A stretch of DNA of 64,000 nt. Source: Thiomicrorhabdus xiamenensis (GTDB lineage Bacteria; Pseudomonadota; Gammaproteobacteria; Thiomicrospirales; Thiomicrospiraceae). The position numbers and the translations under genes were made by a program. The notes beneath the pieces are model-generated. The model was not told the DNA's origin. It did no database searches and was given only the letters and a program-made list of their open reading frames with translations. Positions 26,109 to 34,926 of this stretch are shown here, in pieces (the stretch's first letter is position 1; every line of letters starts with the position of its first letter). The stretch lies in NCBI RefSeq assembly GCF_013282625.1, contig NZ_CP054020.1, forward strand, positions 496,001 to 560,000, written 5' to 3'.

Positions 26109-27419
26109 TTACTGAATTTCCAAAGGCGGAAGATCGCCTTTGGCATCGGCGATTTCGCGAGCAGCCGCCAGCAACGCAAGGCGGGCAATAACGCCGTATG
26201 CGTAGAAGCGGTTAGGCGCTGAGTCCGGTTGCTGCGTCTCGTCCGGCATAATGCCCGGTTCGGCATAAGATAACGGTTGGAAATGCATGCCCGGAGAGTT
26301 CAGGTTGTCGGTCGCCTCTTTACCGGTGTGGACGCGGTAGAAACTGCCGACGACCTGATTACCGATCATATAAACCACCGGCTCGGCAACGGCACCATCG
26401 ATCTCTTCGTAGGTATAAACGCCTTCCTGAACCAGCATCTGCTCGACATGCAATCCCTCTTTGACCGAGGCCATTTTATTGCGCTGTTTGCGGTTCAGGC
26501 TCAGGATGTCTTCGGAGCTCTGTACCGACATGATCGCCATGCCGTAGGTTCCGCTGTCGGATTTGACGATCGCAAAAGGTTTGCAGCCGATATTGTGCGT
26601 GTCATAGTACTGTTGAGTGTCGGCAAGTACTTTATTGACCGTTTCGGCCAGATCTTCCAAACCGCTGCGCTCTTTGAAATTCACCGGGCCGCATTGAACC
26701 GAGGTCGGGGTGATCAGCCAAGGATCGATCTTGACGATCTTGGCAAAGGCTTCGGTGACTTCCGAATAATGCTGAAAGTGGTGCGTCTTATAGCGGCTGG
26801 CCCAACCAAGATCCAGAGGCGGCAACAGTGTCTGTTCTATGTTTTCGAGAATTTCCGGACGGCCGCCTGACAGATCGTTGTTAAGCAGTACCGCGCAAGG
26901 GAAAAAGTCATCCACGCCTACCTGATTGTCTTTACGAACCAACGGCTTCAGGGTCAATGTGTTGCCAGATGGCAGTTCGATAATCATCGGAGCATCGAGA
27001 CCTTCCATCAGGGATCCGATCTGCACTTCGTAGCCGGCTGTCTCAATAATCGTTTTCAGGGAAAACAGGTTTTCCAGATAGAAAGTGTTACGGGTATGGT
27101 TTTCCGGAATAATCAGAACGCCATCGGCAATCGGACAGATCTGTGTAATGGTGCTCTGTGCCGCATGTACAGCCAAAGAACGGATTTCAGGATGAAGATT
27201 GTTAAAGCCGGCCGGGAAAAGGTTGGTGTCAACCGGCGCCAGCTTGTAGCCGGCATTACGCAGATCCACTGATGCATAAAAAGGTGCCGGCGTCTGCTTG
27301 AACTGCTTACGTAGCCAAGCTTCAATTTCCTGGTTCTGGGCAAGCAGGTGGCTTTCCAGTTCAAGTAGCGGACCCGTTAGGGCGGTTTGCAAATGGGGAA
27401 CGACGGTAGTTGCTGGCAT
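26109..27419 (-). CDS. gshA: Glutamate-cysteine ligase, proteobacterial type 3
   Basis: ATP-dependent ligation of glutamate and cysteine, the first step in glutathione synthesis. The 436 residues match the distinct gshA family found in Acidithiobacillus/Thiobacillus relatives rather than the E. coli enzyme. Marks recalled from that family include FYASVDLRNAGYKLAPVDTNLFPAGFNNL near 47-75, KSDSGTYGMAIMSV near 287-300 and VYMIGNQVVGSFYRVHTG near 352. It is first in a long co-directional block gshA-gshB-apbE-algH-ruvX-pyrR-pyrB-pyrC'. The 217-bp gap upstream presumably holds its promoter. Confidence 0.9.
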   Translation of the reverse strand: MPATTVVPHLQTALTGPLLELESHLLAQNQEIEAWLRKQFKQTPAPFYASVDLRNAGYKLAPVDTNLFPAGFNNLHPEIRSLAVHAAQSTITQICPIADGVLIIPENHTRNTFYLENLFSLKTIIETAGYEVQIGSLMEGLDAPMIIELPSGNTLTLKPLVRKDNQVGVDDFFPCAVLLNNDLSGGRPEILENIEQTLLPPLDLGWASRYKTHHFQHYSEVTEAFAKIVKIDPWLITPTSVQCGPVNFKERSGLEDLAETVNKVLADTQQYYDTHNIGCKPFAIVKSDSGTYGMAIMSVQSSEDILSLNRKQRNKMASVKEGLHVEQMLVQEGVYTYEEIDGAVAEPVVYMIGNQVVGSFYRVHTGKEATDNLNSPGMHFQPLSYAEPGIMPDETQQPDSAPNRFYAYGVIARLALLAAAREIADAKGDLPPLEIQ

Positions 27420-27636
27420 GGTTTCTCTCTTTTATTCGCCTTCGGGGGCGCATCGGCTGAGGCGAAGTTAGCAAAATTGGGAATTTAAGTATTATAACGA
27501 ATTCAAGGAAGGCATAAAGCCGGCAGATTATGGCGTAATAATGAATCTTATCAGGCTTCACTTATTCTGCGAGGATTCCGGATAATTCATTAATCGGAGG
27601 GGAGGCCGGCTGATAGGATAACCGGCGCCAAAAAAG

Positions 27637-28371
27637 CTAAATGTCTCCCCAGAGACTTTGTGCTATCGCCAACATCGCCGGACCGGCCGTTTCGGTACGC
27701 AACACTCGCGGGCCAAGTCGTGTCGCGGCAAATCCGTTCTCAACTGCAAACGCGACTTCCTCATCGCTGAGACCGCCCTCAGGGCCGACCAGAATTTGCA
27801 AGGGGCTGTGCAGATTCGGCGCGGGCAGCTGTTTCAAGGTCTGCTCGGCGTAAGGGTCGCAAACGATTCCTTGCACATCGCTAGCGTCGGCAAAAAAATC
27901 CTTCAGGCTTTTGATCGGTAAAATCTCTGGAACAAAGGCTCGACCGGATTGTTCGCAGGCATTGATGGCAATGCTCTGCCACTGACTGCGGCGTTTTTCC
28001 AGCTTGTCGCCTTTAAGTTTGACTTCACAGCGTTCGGTAAACAACGGCTGGATGGCGGTGACGCCAAGCTCGACCGCTTTCTGAATGCTGTAATCCATTC
28101 GGTCGCCACGGGAAATTCCCTGTAACAGAATGCTGTTCAGGGGAGATTCGTTGTGCGCGCGATGGATCTCTTGCAGGATAACGTTCGCTTCCCGGCGTCC
28201 GATAACCTCGAGCGTAGCCTGAGCGATATTGCCTTGGCCGTCAAACAGCTCCAGAGGATGCCGGTCTTTCAGGCGCAGTACGGTCAGAGCATAATGCGCC
28301 TGTTCGCGACTCAGTGACAGAGTCGCTCCTTCAGTGAACTCGGCCGGCAGATAGAGGCGAGGGATACGCAT
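27637..28371 (-). CDS. rsmE: 16S rRNA (uracil-1498 N3)-methyltransferase
   Basis: SPOUT-class methyltransferase of 244 residues. An N-terminal PUA-like domain is followed by a knotted C-terminal domain with QKAVELGVTAIQPLFTERCEVKL near 92-114, ILVGPEGGLSDEEVAFA near 190-206 and RLGPRVLRTETAGPAMLAI near 218-236. It follows metF by 7 bp and is likely the last gene of metK-metF-rsmE. Confidence 0.95.
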   Translation of the reverse strand: MRIPRLYLPAEFTEGATLSLSREQAHYALTVLRLKDRHPLELFDGQGNIAQATLEVIGRREANVILQEIHRAHNESPLNSILLQGISRGDRMDYSIQKAVELGVTAIQPLFTERCEVKLKGDKLEKRRSQWQSIAINACEQSGRAFVPEILPIKSLKDFFADASDVQGIVCDPYAEQTLKQLPAPNLHSPLQILVGPEGGLSDEEVAFAVENGFAATRLGPRVLRTETAGPAMLAIAQSLWGDI

Positions 28372-28378
28372 CGTTTAA

Positions 28379-29239
28379 TCAGACGTTTTTCAATGTCAGG
28401 GCTTGAGCAATATCCAGCGTTGGCTGGGTACTGTTCATGCTGTAGAAATGCAGTCCCGGAGCGCCGGCATCCAACAGCTTCTGACACAGTTCGGTAACGA
28501 CGTCACGCGCAAAGGCTTTCATGCCTTCTTTATCGTCTTCGTCGAAGGATTCCAGACGGCATTTCAACCAGCGTGGGACTTCTGCGCCGCAACCTTGCGA
28601 GAAACGGATCAGGTTCTCGTAGTTGGTAATCGGCATAATGCCCGGAATGATCGGCAGGTCGATCCCGTTCTTCTCGCAGTTATCGATGAAGTAGCGATAG
28701 CTGTCGAAGTTGTAGAAATATTGGGTAATGGCTGAATCAGCGCCTTGTTCGACTTTATGTTTGAACCATTTGATGCCGATATCGCAATTGCGTGCCTGTG
28801 GATGGGTTTCCGGATACGCAGCGACCTCCAGGTGGAAAGTGTCGCCTTTACGTTCGCGAATAAACGCGATCAGGTCGCTGGCATATTTGAATTCGCCCGG
28901 ATCCATCATGCCTGACGGCAGGTCACCGCGCAGTGCGACAATGCGTTTGACGCCCATAGCTTCATACTCGTCAAGCAACTCAAGAACGCTCTCTTGCGAG
29001 GCACCGATACAGGTCAGGTGCGGGGCGGCTTCAAATTCGGTCTGAGTCTGAATGTAACGAACTGTTTCCAGAGTTTTTTCCTGGGTCGTGCCACCGGCGC
29101 CGTATGTAACCGACATATATTCCGGTTGCATGGCACCGATCTCGGAAATGACGGTTTTCAGTTTTTCCATCCCCTGTTCGGTTCTGGGTGGAAAGAACTC
29201 AAGACTTAATTTTTGTGCATATTTCTTTTGCGATTGCAT
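28379..29239 (-). CDS. metF: 5,10-methylenetetrahydrofolate reductase
   Basis: FAD-dependent reductase making 5-methyl-THF for methionine synthesis, 286 residues. It starts KLSLEFFPPRTEQGMEKL near 10, with YMSVTYGAGGTTQEKTLE near 42, VALRGDLPSGM near 102, EVAAYPETHPQA near 140 and PIIPGIMPITNYENLIRF near 200. The ATG at 29239 has AAGGA 8 nt upstream. The longer frame to 29281 would run into the intergenic hairpin and is rejected. It lies 82 bp after metK, so the SAM cycle genes are clustered. Confidence 0.95.
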   Translation of the reverse strand: MQSQKKYAQKLSLEFFPPRTEQGMEKLKTVISEIGAMQPEYMSVTYGAGGTTQEKTLETVRYIQTQTEFEAAPHLTCIGASQESVLELLDEYEAMGVKRIVALRGDLPSGMMDPGEFKYASDLIAFIRERKGDTFHLEVAAYPETHPQARNCDIGIKWFKHKVEQGADSAITQYFYNFDSYRYFIDNCEKNGIDLPIIPGIMPITNYENLIRFSQGCGAEVPRWLKCRLESFDEDDKEGMKAFARDVVTELCQKLLDAGAPGLHFYSMNSTQPTLDIAQALTLKNV

Positions 29240-29265
29240 TGGATAATTCCTTTGCTTAATTTCAC

Positions 29266-29308
29266 CACCAAGACACGACATTACGGAAGATAAAATGCTG
29301 TCTTGGTG
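29266..29308 (-). promoter_or_regulatory. Long hairpin in the metK-metF gap
   Basis: CACCAAGACA (29266-29275) and TGTCTTGGTG (29299-29308) form a perfect 10-bp stem, with a weaker inner GCATT/AATGT stem. No T-run follows on the coding strand. A transcript-processing or attenuation element is possible. Confidence 0.55.
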
Positions 29309-29321
29309 TTTTGTAATTTAA

Positions 29322-30482
29322 TTACAGCCCGGCTTCGGCGCGCAGAAGCTCCGCTTTGTCGGTTTTTTCCCAACTGAATTCCGGCAGCTCGCGACCGAAG
29401 TGTCCGTAAGATGCGGTCTTCTGGTAGATCGGGCGATACAGATCCAGCATGCTGATCAGGCCTTTCGGACGTAGATCGAAGTGTTCGCGAACCAGTTTTT
29501 CAATAAGGGTAATATCGACTTTCTCGGTTCCGAAGGTTTCAATGCTGATCGAAGTCGGTTCAGCGACGCCGATCGCATAGGATACCTGGATCTCGCACTT
29601 GTCGGCCAAGCCGGCAGCCACGATGTTTTTAGCCACATAACGACCCGCGTAGGCCGCTGATCGGTCGACTTTAGATGGATCTTTACCGGAGAAGGCACCG
29701 CCGCCGTGGCGTGCCATACCGCCGTAAGTATCGACAATGATCTTACGACCGGTCAGACCGGCATCGCCCACCGGGCCGCCGATAACAAAACGGCCGGTTG
29801 GGTTGATATGGTATTGGGTCTCTTTGTGTAGCCACTCGCTCGGCAGAACCGGTTTGATAATCTCTTCCATTACCGCTTCTTGCAGGTCTTTCTGGGCGAT
29901 TTCAGGGTTGTGCTGTGTGGAAAGTACGACCGCATCAATGGCTACCGGCTGGCCGTCCTGATAACGCAGGGTTACCTGGCTTTTGGCATCCGGACGCAGC
30001 CAGCTCAGTTGACCGGATTTGCGTACATATGCCTGACGTTCCATTAGACGGTGGGCATAGTAGATAGGCGCCGGCATCAGAACATCGGTTTCGTTGGATG
30101 CATAGCCGAACATCAGGCCCTGGTCACCGGCGCCTTGTTCGTGTTCGTTGGTTTCGTCTACACCCATGGCGATTTCCGGAGACTGTTTACCGATTGAAGA
30201 AAGCACCGCACAGGTGTCACCGTCAAATCCCAGATCGCCGTGGTTATAACCGATATCGTTAACGACTTTACGAACCAGTTCTTCCTGGTCAACCCAGGCT
30301 TCAGTAGTGATTTCACCACCCAGAATGACCATGCCGGTTTTAACAAAAGTTTCGCAGGCGACACGGGCACGCGGATCCTGTTCCAGAATGGCGTCCAGCA
30401 TGGCGTCCGAAATCTGGTCTGCGATTTTATCTGGATGACCTTCCGATACGGATTCGGAAGTGAATACGGTAAATTTGCTCAT
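29322..30482 (-). CDS. metK: S-adenosylmethionine synthetase
   Basis: Makes SAM from methionine and ATP, 386 residues. [25 protein letters not shown] is near 7-31, the ATP motif [12 protein letters not shown] is near 117-128, and [26 protein letters not shown] is near 260-285. It is complete and canonical. It has its own promoter and a long leader of about 180 nt with predicted structure. metF and rsmE follow. Confidence 0.98.
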   Translation of the reverse strand: MSKFTVFTSESVSEGHPDKIADQISDAMLDAILEQDPRARVACETFVKTGMVILGGEITTEAWVDQEELVRKVVNDIGYNHGDLGFDGDTCAVLSSIGKQSPEIAMGVDETNEHEQGAGDQGLMFGYASNETDVLMPAPIYYAHRLMERQAYVRKSGQLSWLRPDAKSQVTLRYQDGQPVAIDAVVLSTQHNPEIAQKDLQEAVMEEIIKPVLPSEWLHKETQYHINPTGRFVIGGPVGDAGLTGRKIIVDTYGGMARHGGGAFSGKDPSKVDRSAAYAGRYVAKNIVAAGLADKCEIQVSYAIGVAEPTSISIETFGTEKVDITLIEKLVREHFDLRPKGLISMLDLYRPIYQKTASYGHFGRELPEFSWEKTDKAELLRAEAGL

Positions 30483-30599
30483 AAGAGTTCCTCGAAAACA
30501 GAAATATTTAAACAGTTGAAAACGAGGTACGGAAAATCGACGGGAAATTCAGAGAGTACTCGGAAAACCAGATGTTGCGTTTTCTCGAGGGCTCGAAGG

Positions 30600-30658
30600 C
30601 TCCTCGCTTTAGCCGTACTTATTAATGCGCCCGCAAGCTGATGATCAAATCGGCGCTA
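30600..30658 (-). promoter_or_regulatory. Candidate SAM-II/SAM-V-like pseudoknot in the metK leader
   Basis: On the minus strand, GCGCC (30652-30656) can pair with GGCGC (30627-30631). The loop starts GATTTG and contains CTTGC (30633-30637), which can pair with GCGAG (30603-30607), just past GCTAAA (30608-30613). This H-type pseudoknot with a GCTAAA segment resembles the SAM-II/SAM-V aptamer layout as I remember it. It begins within a few bases of the predicted transcription start of metK. No covariance search was possible. Confidence 0.4.
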
Positions 30659-30669
30659 AATTTTCGCAG

Positions 30670-30698
30670 ATTATCGCATTTTTTTAATTTCCTAGCAA
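30670..30698 (-). promoter_or_regulatory. metK promoter
   Basis: Minus-strand TTGCTA (30693-30698) and GATAAT (30670-30675) with a 17-bp spacer. Transcription would start near 30663. Confidence 0.7.
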
Positions 30699-30725
30699 AC
30701 GGTAAAGGAAATTTTAAACACGTTT

Positions 30726-33149
30726 TCAGGCAAAGACCTGTTCAATAGGTTTCGGTTTGTCGAAATAATAACCCTGTGCATAGTGAATTCCTGTCTCTCT
30801 GAGCCAGTCACAGATCTCCTGATTTTCGACGAACTCGGCGACTGACTGGATCTGCATGATTTCACTGATGTCACGGATCGTGCGCACCATGGCCGCATCC
30901 ACCGGATCATTCAAAACGTCGCGGATAAAGTCTCCGTCGATTTTGACAAAGTCAATCGGTAGATTTTTCAGCCAGGTGAAAGAAGCAAAGCCGGAACCGA
31001 AATCGTCCAGCGCCAGTTTGCAGCCGAATTCTTTGACCGTATTCAGGAATTCAATGGTGTTGTTCATCTGGCTGATGGCGACCGTTTCCGTAATCTCGAA
31101 ACAAATTTTGTGGTTATTGCCGATATTGCTTTCCAGCAGGGCGAGGAGTTCATCGGTGAAGCTCTGTTGCCCTAAGGATTGACCTGAAATGTTGATGTTT
31201 AGAAGTTCTATTTTGGCGGAGTATCTTTTTAGCCATTGAATGGCTTTTTCGGCAATATACAGATCCAGCTGGCTCATTAGATCAAAGCGTTCTGCAGCGG
31301 GCAGGAAGTGATTTGGCGTAATGATCTGGCCGTCTTCGTCGCGCATGCGCACCAGGATTTCATAATGGGATTCGCCGTACTGTTCGGGGGACTGCAGGTT
31401 GGTGATTTTCTGTGCGTACAGCAGGAATTGTTGGGTATCCAAGCCGTGCTTGATGCGGTTGACCCAGTCAATGATATGCTGGTCCTGAGCCAGAGAATTG
31501 TCGTTTTCCTGATAAACTTCGATGCGATTACGCCCTTTGTCCTTGGCCAGATAACAGGCGATGTCGGCTCTGGAAAGAATGGTGGTTTTGCTCAGGTTGC
31601 CGTGAATCGCGGCAATCCCGATACTGCAGCCTACCTGAAAACTTTTCCCTTCCCAGAAAAGACGGTGATTGGCGATGCTACGGCGTATTTCCTCTGCGAG
31701 GTGAACGGCGCTGTCGGTGTCGCAGTCACTCATCAGGACTGCAAATTCATCGCCGCCAAGACGAGAGAGGAAACCTCGGCTCTGAATGGTCTGTTCCAGA
31801 ATCATCGCCAGTTGTTTGAGAAGCAGGTCACCTGCCGTGTGTCCGACGGTGTCGTTGATGATTTTGAATTGATCCAGATCGAGGTAGAGCAGGCTCTGTT
31901 TACTGTGCTTATCCGATGCGCTCAGTTGAATCAGTCTTTCCAGTTCACTTTCAAAAGCGGAGCGGTTATACAGTTCGGTCAAGGTGTCATGATTGGCCTG
32001 CCAGCTGAGACGCTGCTGCAGAGAGCGTTCTTCGGTGGCGTCATGGAAAACCATAATGGCGCCGATAATATGACTGTTTCGATCGATGATCGGTGCCGCC
32101 GAGTCGACCAGTGAGATAGTGTCGCCCAGACGGTTGATCAGAATGGTCTCTTTGGAAATGCCGACGACTTTGTTGTATTCAAGGGCGCGGAGAGCCGGGT
32201 TGGTTACAGGTTTCTTGGTGCTTTCGTTAAACAGTTGCATTACTTCGGTAATCGGCTTGTTCAAGGCGTCTTCGCATTCCCAAGCGGTAATCTGTTCGGC
32301 GGCAGGGTTCATGTAGCCGATATTACCGTTTTCGTCAATGACGACAACCGCATCGCCGATGGATTTCAAGGTGATTTCCGCCCGTTCTTTTTCTTCAAAA
32401 AGGGCGTTTTCGTTTTTTTCCAACTGCTGCAGCATGGAGGAGAAGTTTTTGGCCAGTACGCTTAACTCGTCATTACCTTGCGTATTGATAGGCAGATTCC
32501 GTTCGCCTTCACGAATGCGTTTGGTTGTCTCGATCAGGCGGTAGATTCTGCGTGTCAGATTGTGTCCCATCAGCCAGGCCATTACCGTGCCGGAAAGGAT
32601 AGCAATCAAGGCGTAGAAGAGACCTTCGCGAGTTATGAATTCAATGCTGTTGGTAGTATTTAGACGGCTTAACTGAACTCGTGCCCAGCCCAATTGCGTA
32701 TCCTCTTTCCAAATCGGAATTGCGACATCTACGGCGTTGTCATCGTCGAAGTAGGTATGGACGCTTTTTTTCATATTGAAAGGGTCGTGTTTTGGCAGTT
32801 CCAGAAATCGACCGATACTGGTTTCGTGATGTTGCGGGCTGCGGTTGTTGTGATAGGCGAGAATTTTACCTTCGGTGTTTATCAGCATTACGAAATTGAT
32901 ATTGGCCTGTTGTGCCTGAGCGTCAGTGATTTCAGCCAGTCCGGCAAGATCGTTGGAGAGCATCCAAGGGACGCTATTGGTTGCCAGTGTCTTGGCGATG
33001 CCGATAGCGGTAACTCGTGACTCTTTTTCAAGAAACGTCATCTGGCGCTGTACTAAGTCAAAAATAAACAGGGTCATCAGCACGGCGTGGATTAACGCAA
33101 TGCTTAAAATCAGTTTGTTTTTTATGGATTTAATCTGTAACGGCATCAA
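30726..33149 (-). CDS. Membrane PAS-GGDEF-EAL cyclic-di-GMP enzyme
   Basis: An 807-residue inner-membrane signalling protein. A first membrane helix lies near 12-32, a periplasmic sensor region at about 33-180, a second helix near 182-202, HAMP (NLTRRIYRLIETTKRI) near 205-255 and PAS near 265-375. GGDEF has intact LGGDEFAVLM near 465 and a substrate-side LDLDQFKIINDTVGH. EAL follows with EIL in place of EAL, FEITETV, LDDFGSGFASF, KIDGDFI and AEFVENQE. The listed acidic and Lys catalytic positions are present, so both synthesis and breakdown of c-di-GMP are possible. The inhibitory RxxD site before GGDEF is absent (QSRG). It starts 20 bp after the PhnD-like gene. Confidence 0.9.
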   Translation of the reverse strand: MMPLQIKSIKNKLILSIALIHAVLMTLFIFDLVQRQMTFLEKESRVTAIGIAKTLATNSVPWMLSNDLAGLAEITDAQAQQANINFVMLINTEGKILAYHNNRSPQHHETSIGRFLELPKHDPFNMKKSVHTYFDDDNAVDVAIPIWKEDTQLGWARVQLSRLNTTNSIEFITREGLFYALIAILSGTVMAWLMGHNLTRRIYRLIETTKRIREGERNLPINTQGNDELSVLAKNFSSMLQQLEKNENALFEEKERAEITLKSIGDAVVVIDENGNIGYMNPAAEQITAWECEDALNKPITEVMQLFNESTKKPVTNPALRALEYNKVVGISKETILINRLGDTISLVDSAAPIIDRNSHIIGAIMVFHDATEERSLQQRLSWQANHDTLTELYNRSAFESELERLIQLSASDKHSKQSLLYLDLDQFKIINDTVGHTAGDLLLKQLAMILEQTIQSRGFLSRLGGDEFAVLMSDCDTDSAVHLAEEIRRSIANHRLFWEGKSFQVGCSIGIAAIHGNLSKTTILSRADIACYLAKDKGRNRIEVYQENDNSLAQDQHIIDWVNRIKHGLDTQQFLLYAQKITNLQSPEQYGESHYEILVRMRDEDGQIITPNHFLPAAERFDLMSQLDLYIAEKAIQWLKRYSAKIELLNINISGQSLGQQSFTDELLALLESNIGNNHKICFEITETVAISQMNNTIEFLNTVKEFGCKLALDDFGSGFASFTWLKNLPIDFVKIDGDFIRDVLNDPVDAAMVRTIRDISEIMQIQSVAEFVENQEICDWLRETGIHYAQGYYFDKPKPIEQVFA

Positions 33150-33169
33150 AGGTTTGGTTTCTTTTGTTG

Positions 33170-34108
33170 TTATTCTTCTTCGGGAATGCGGATTTTTTGC
33201 CGAAAGTTTTCAAGGAAATCTTTTACCGGCTGATAAGTGGCATCGTCCGCAATCTCAAATCTTGAGAGGTAGATGGTTTGTAAAATTTCTCGGCCCTGTG
33301 GGGTGGTGTGCATTTCGCTCAGCAGGCGCTGTACCTGAGTGATAAGTCGTTGCGGAACGTCACTGCGTGCAATGAGACCGTTGTTCGGCAGAGAATCCGT
33401 CTGCCATTTAACCTCAAGCTTGTCTTTCAGTTCAGGGTTCTCTTGTGCCAGCAGTTCCCACGGGGGCGGCCAGGTCGCGCCGGCATCACTTTCTCCGTGC
33501 AGGACATTCATAATAGAGGACTCCTGAGAACCGACGTAGATATTGTTGACATCGGTTTTGATGTTCAGACCATGCTGATACAGATAGTACTGCGGCATCA
33601 TAGTTGCCGCAAGCGCTGTCGGAGCAGGGTAGCTGATGGTTTTGCCTTTAAGATCGGTTACCTTTCGAATGCCGCTGTCTTTTCTGACGAGAATGATGCC
33701 GCGGAAATTGTGGTCATCGCCCATTTTGGCAAATACTCTGTAGTGTCCGGATTTGATTGCGGTTACCGTCTGATAAGGGTTGGGTAAAGCAAATTCCACC
33801 GAGGCGTCGGCCAGTTTTTGATCGTAGCTGGAATAGTCGCGCGAGGCTTCGAGGCGAAAGCGCGCTTCCGGAATATGCGCGTTTAAATATTCCATCAGTG
33901 GGTTGAAAAGTTCGAATAGCCTTGAAGGGTTGTGCAGAGGGTGGACAGCGAAGGCGTACTCTGTCTGTTTCAGACTCGGAGAGTCGAGCACTTTTGGTTC
34001 ATAATCCTGCGGCGAGTAGTCGCTTTTTTGACAACCGTGCAGTCCGAAAAGGGAAGCGAAGGTTGTCGTGAGAAATGAACGCCTGCTTGCGCAATGCTTC
34101 AATCGCAT
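33170..34108 (-). CDS. PhnD-like periplasmic substrate-binding lipoprotein
   Basis: A 312-residue phosphate/phosphite/phosphonate-type binding protein. A signal region with basic CASRRSF and hydrophobic FLTTTFASLFGLHGC ends in lipobox LHGC (Cys near 26). Family marks are YAFAVHPLHNPSRLFELFNPLMEYLN near 52, ALPNPYQTV near 105, LKGKTISYPAPTALAATMMPQYYL near 150 and GESDAGATWPPPWELL near 205. No permease or ATPase follows. Instead it precedes a PAS-GGDEF-EAL gene by 20 bp, a pairing in which the binding protein probably acts as a sensor for the membrane enzyme. The ligand is unknown. Confidence 0.88.
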   Translation of the reverse strand: MRLKHCASRRSFLTTTFASLFGLHGCQKSDYSPQDYEPKVLDSPSLKQTEYAFAVHPLHNPSRLFELFNPLMEYLNAHIPEARFRLEASRDYSSYDQKLADASVEFALPNPYQTVTAIKSGHYRVFAKMGDDHNFRGIILVRKDSGIRKVTDLKGKTISYPAPTALAATMMPQYYLYQHGLNIKTDVNNIYVGSQESSIMNVLHGESDAGATWPPPWELLAQENPELKDKLEVKWQTDSLPNNGLIARSDVPQRLITQVQRLLSEMHTTPQGREILQTIYLSRFEIADDATYQPVKDFLENFRQKIRIPEEE

Positions 34109-34273
34109 GAATCAAAAGGCCTGAGTTGAATGATAATGAAAAATTATAGCAAAACCTTATAAAAATAAGGGGTTGTTTAATTATCTCGACGCAATAATTA
34201 TTGAAACTTAATATTTGATTTTGTTTGAAAAATAAGGAAAATAGACGCCTTTTCTAAATTTAGGGTGATATCG

Positions 34274-34777
34274 ATGTCACAACAAACAGCTCCCCTTGTT
34301 GGTGTGATTATGGGCTCTAAGTCCGATTGGCCGACAATGCAACATGCCGTTGAAATGCTGGAACTTTTTGGCGTTCCGCATGAAGTTAAAGTGGTGTCGG
34401 CACACCGTACGCCGGATTTGATGTTTGAATATGCAGAGCAGGCGCAAGAGCGCGGTCTGCAGGTGATTATTGCCGGTGCCGGCGGCGCGGCGCACCTTCC
34501 GGGAATGGTTGCGGCGAAAACCGTTGTACCCGTGCTGGGTGTGCCGGTGAAATCGCGTGCCTTGAGCGGTAATGATTCTTTGTTGTCCATCGTACAGATG
34601 CCGGGTGGAATTCCGGTGGGGACCTTGGCGATCGGCGAAGCCGGAGCGAAGAATGCCGGTATCCTGGCGGCACAAATTGTCGGAAATCAGTACTCTGAAG
34701 TACGCGAGGCGGTAAACCGTTTCCGTACTGAACAGACGGAAACCGTTCTGGCCAATCCGGATCCTCGAGTAGAGTAA
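34274..34777 (+). CDS. purE: N5-carboxyaminoimidazole ribonucleotide mutase
   Basis: Purine synthesis enzyme that moves the carboxyl group to C4 of the imidazole ring, 167 residues. [14 protein letters not shown] is near 10-23, VVSAHRTPD is near 42, [18 protein letters not shown] is near 69-86 and [23 protein letters not shown] is near 105-127. The ATG at 34274 has AGGGTG 6 nt upstream. A GTG at 34265 in frame lies inside that ribosome-binding site and is rejected. It works with PurK, encoded 149 bp downstream. Confidence 0.96.
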   Translation: MSQQTAPLVGVIMGSKSDWPTMQHAVEMLELFGVPHEVKVVSAHRTPDLMFEYAEQAQERGLQVIIAGAGGAAHLPGMVAAKTVVPVLGVPVKSRALSGNDSLLSIVQMPGGIPVGTLAIGEAGAKNAGILAAQIVGNQYSEVREAVNRFRTEQTETVLANPDPRVE

Positions 34778-34790
34778 TCAACGCCGGATA

Positions 34791-34842
34791 AGAACATCTT
34801 GCGCTTTAGATGTTCTGCGCGCCCCGAATGCCTTCGGGCGCC
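34791..34842. promoter_or_regulatory. Two consecutive hairpins after purE
   Basis: AGAACATCT (34791-34799) and AGATGTTCT (34808-34816) form a perfect 9-bp stem. It is followed directly by a GC-rich CCCGAA/TTCGGG hairpin (about 34819-34841). Neither has a T-run. Confidence 0.6.
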
Positions 34843-34866
34843 GTTGAATAAAGTGCTTTTGAAAGT

Positions 34867-34913
34867 AACCGTAGCGGGTGCATTTTGCTAAAATGCACGC
34901 CTACGGTTTTTTA
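34867..34913 (+). terminator. Strong hairpin plus T-run between purE and purK
   Basis: ACCGTAG and CTACGGT enclose GTGCATTTT / AAAATGCAC, followed by TTTTTT. It ends a few bases before the purK ribosome-binding site, so it could terminate purE transcripts or act as an attenuator. Confidence 0.7.
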
Positions 34914-34926
34914 TTTGGAGTGACTC

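Noticed and set aside
30541-30660. SAH riboswitch in the metK leader
   Set aside because: The GAGGAGC-like segment is there, but the matching AGGCTCG and CGCTCAC parts of the SAH aptamer are not.
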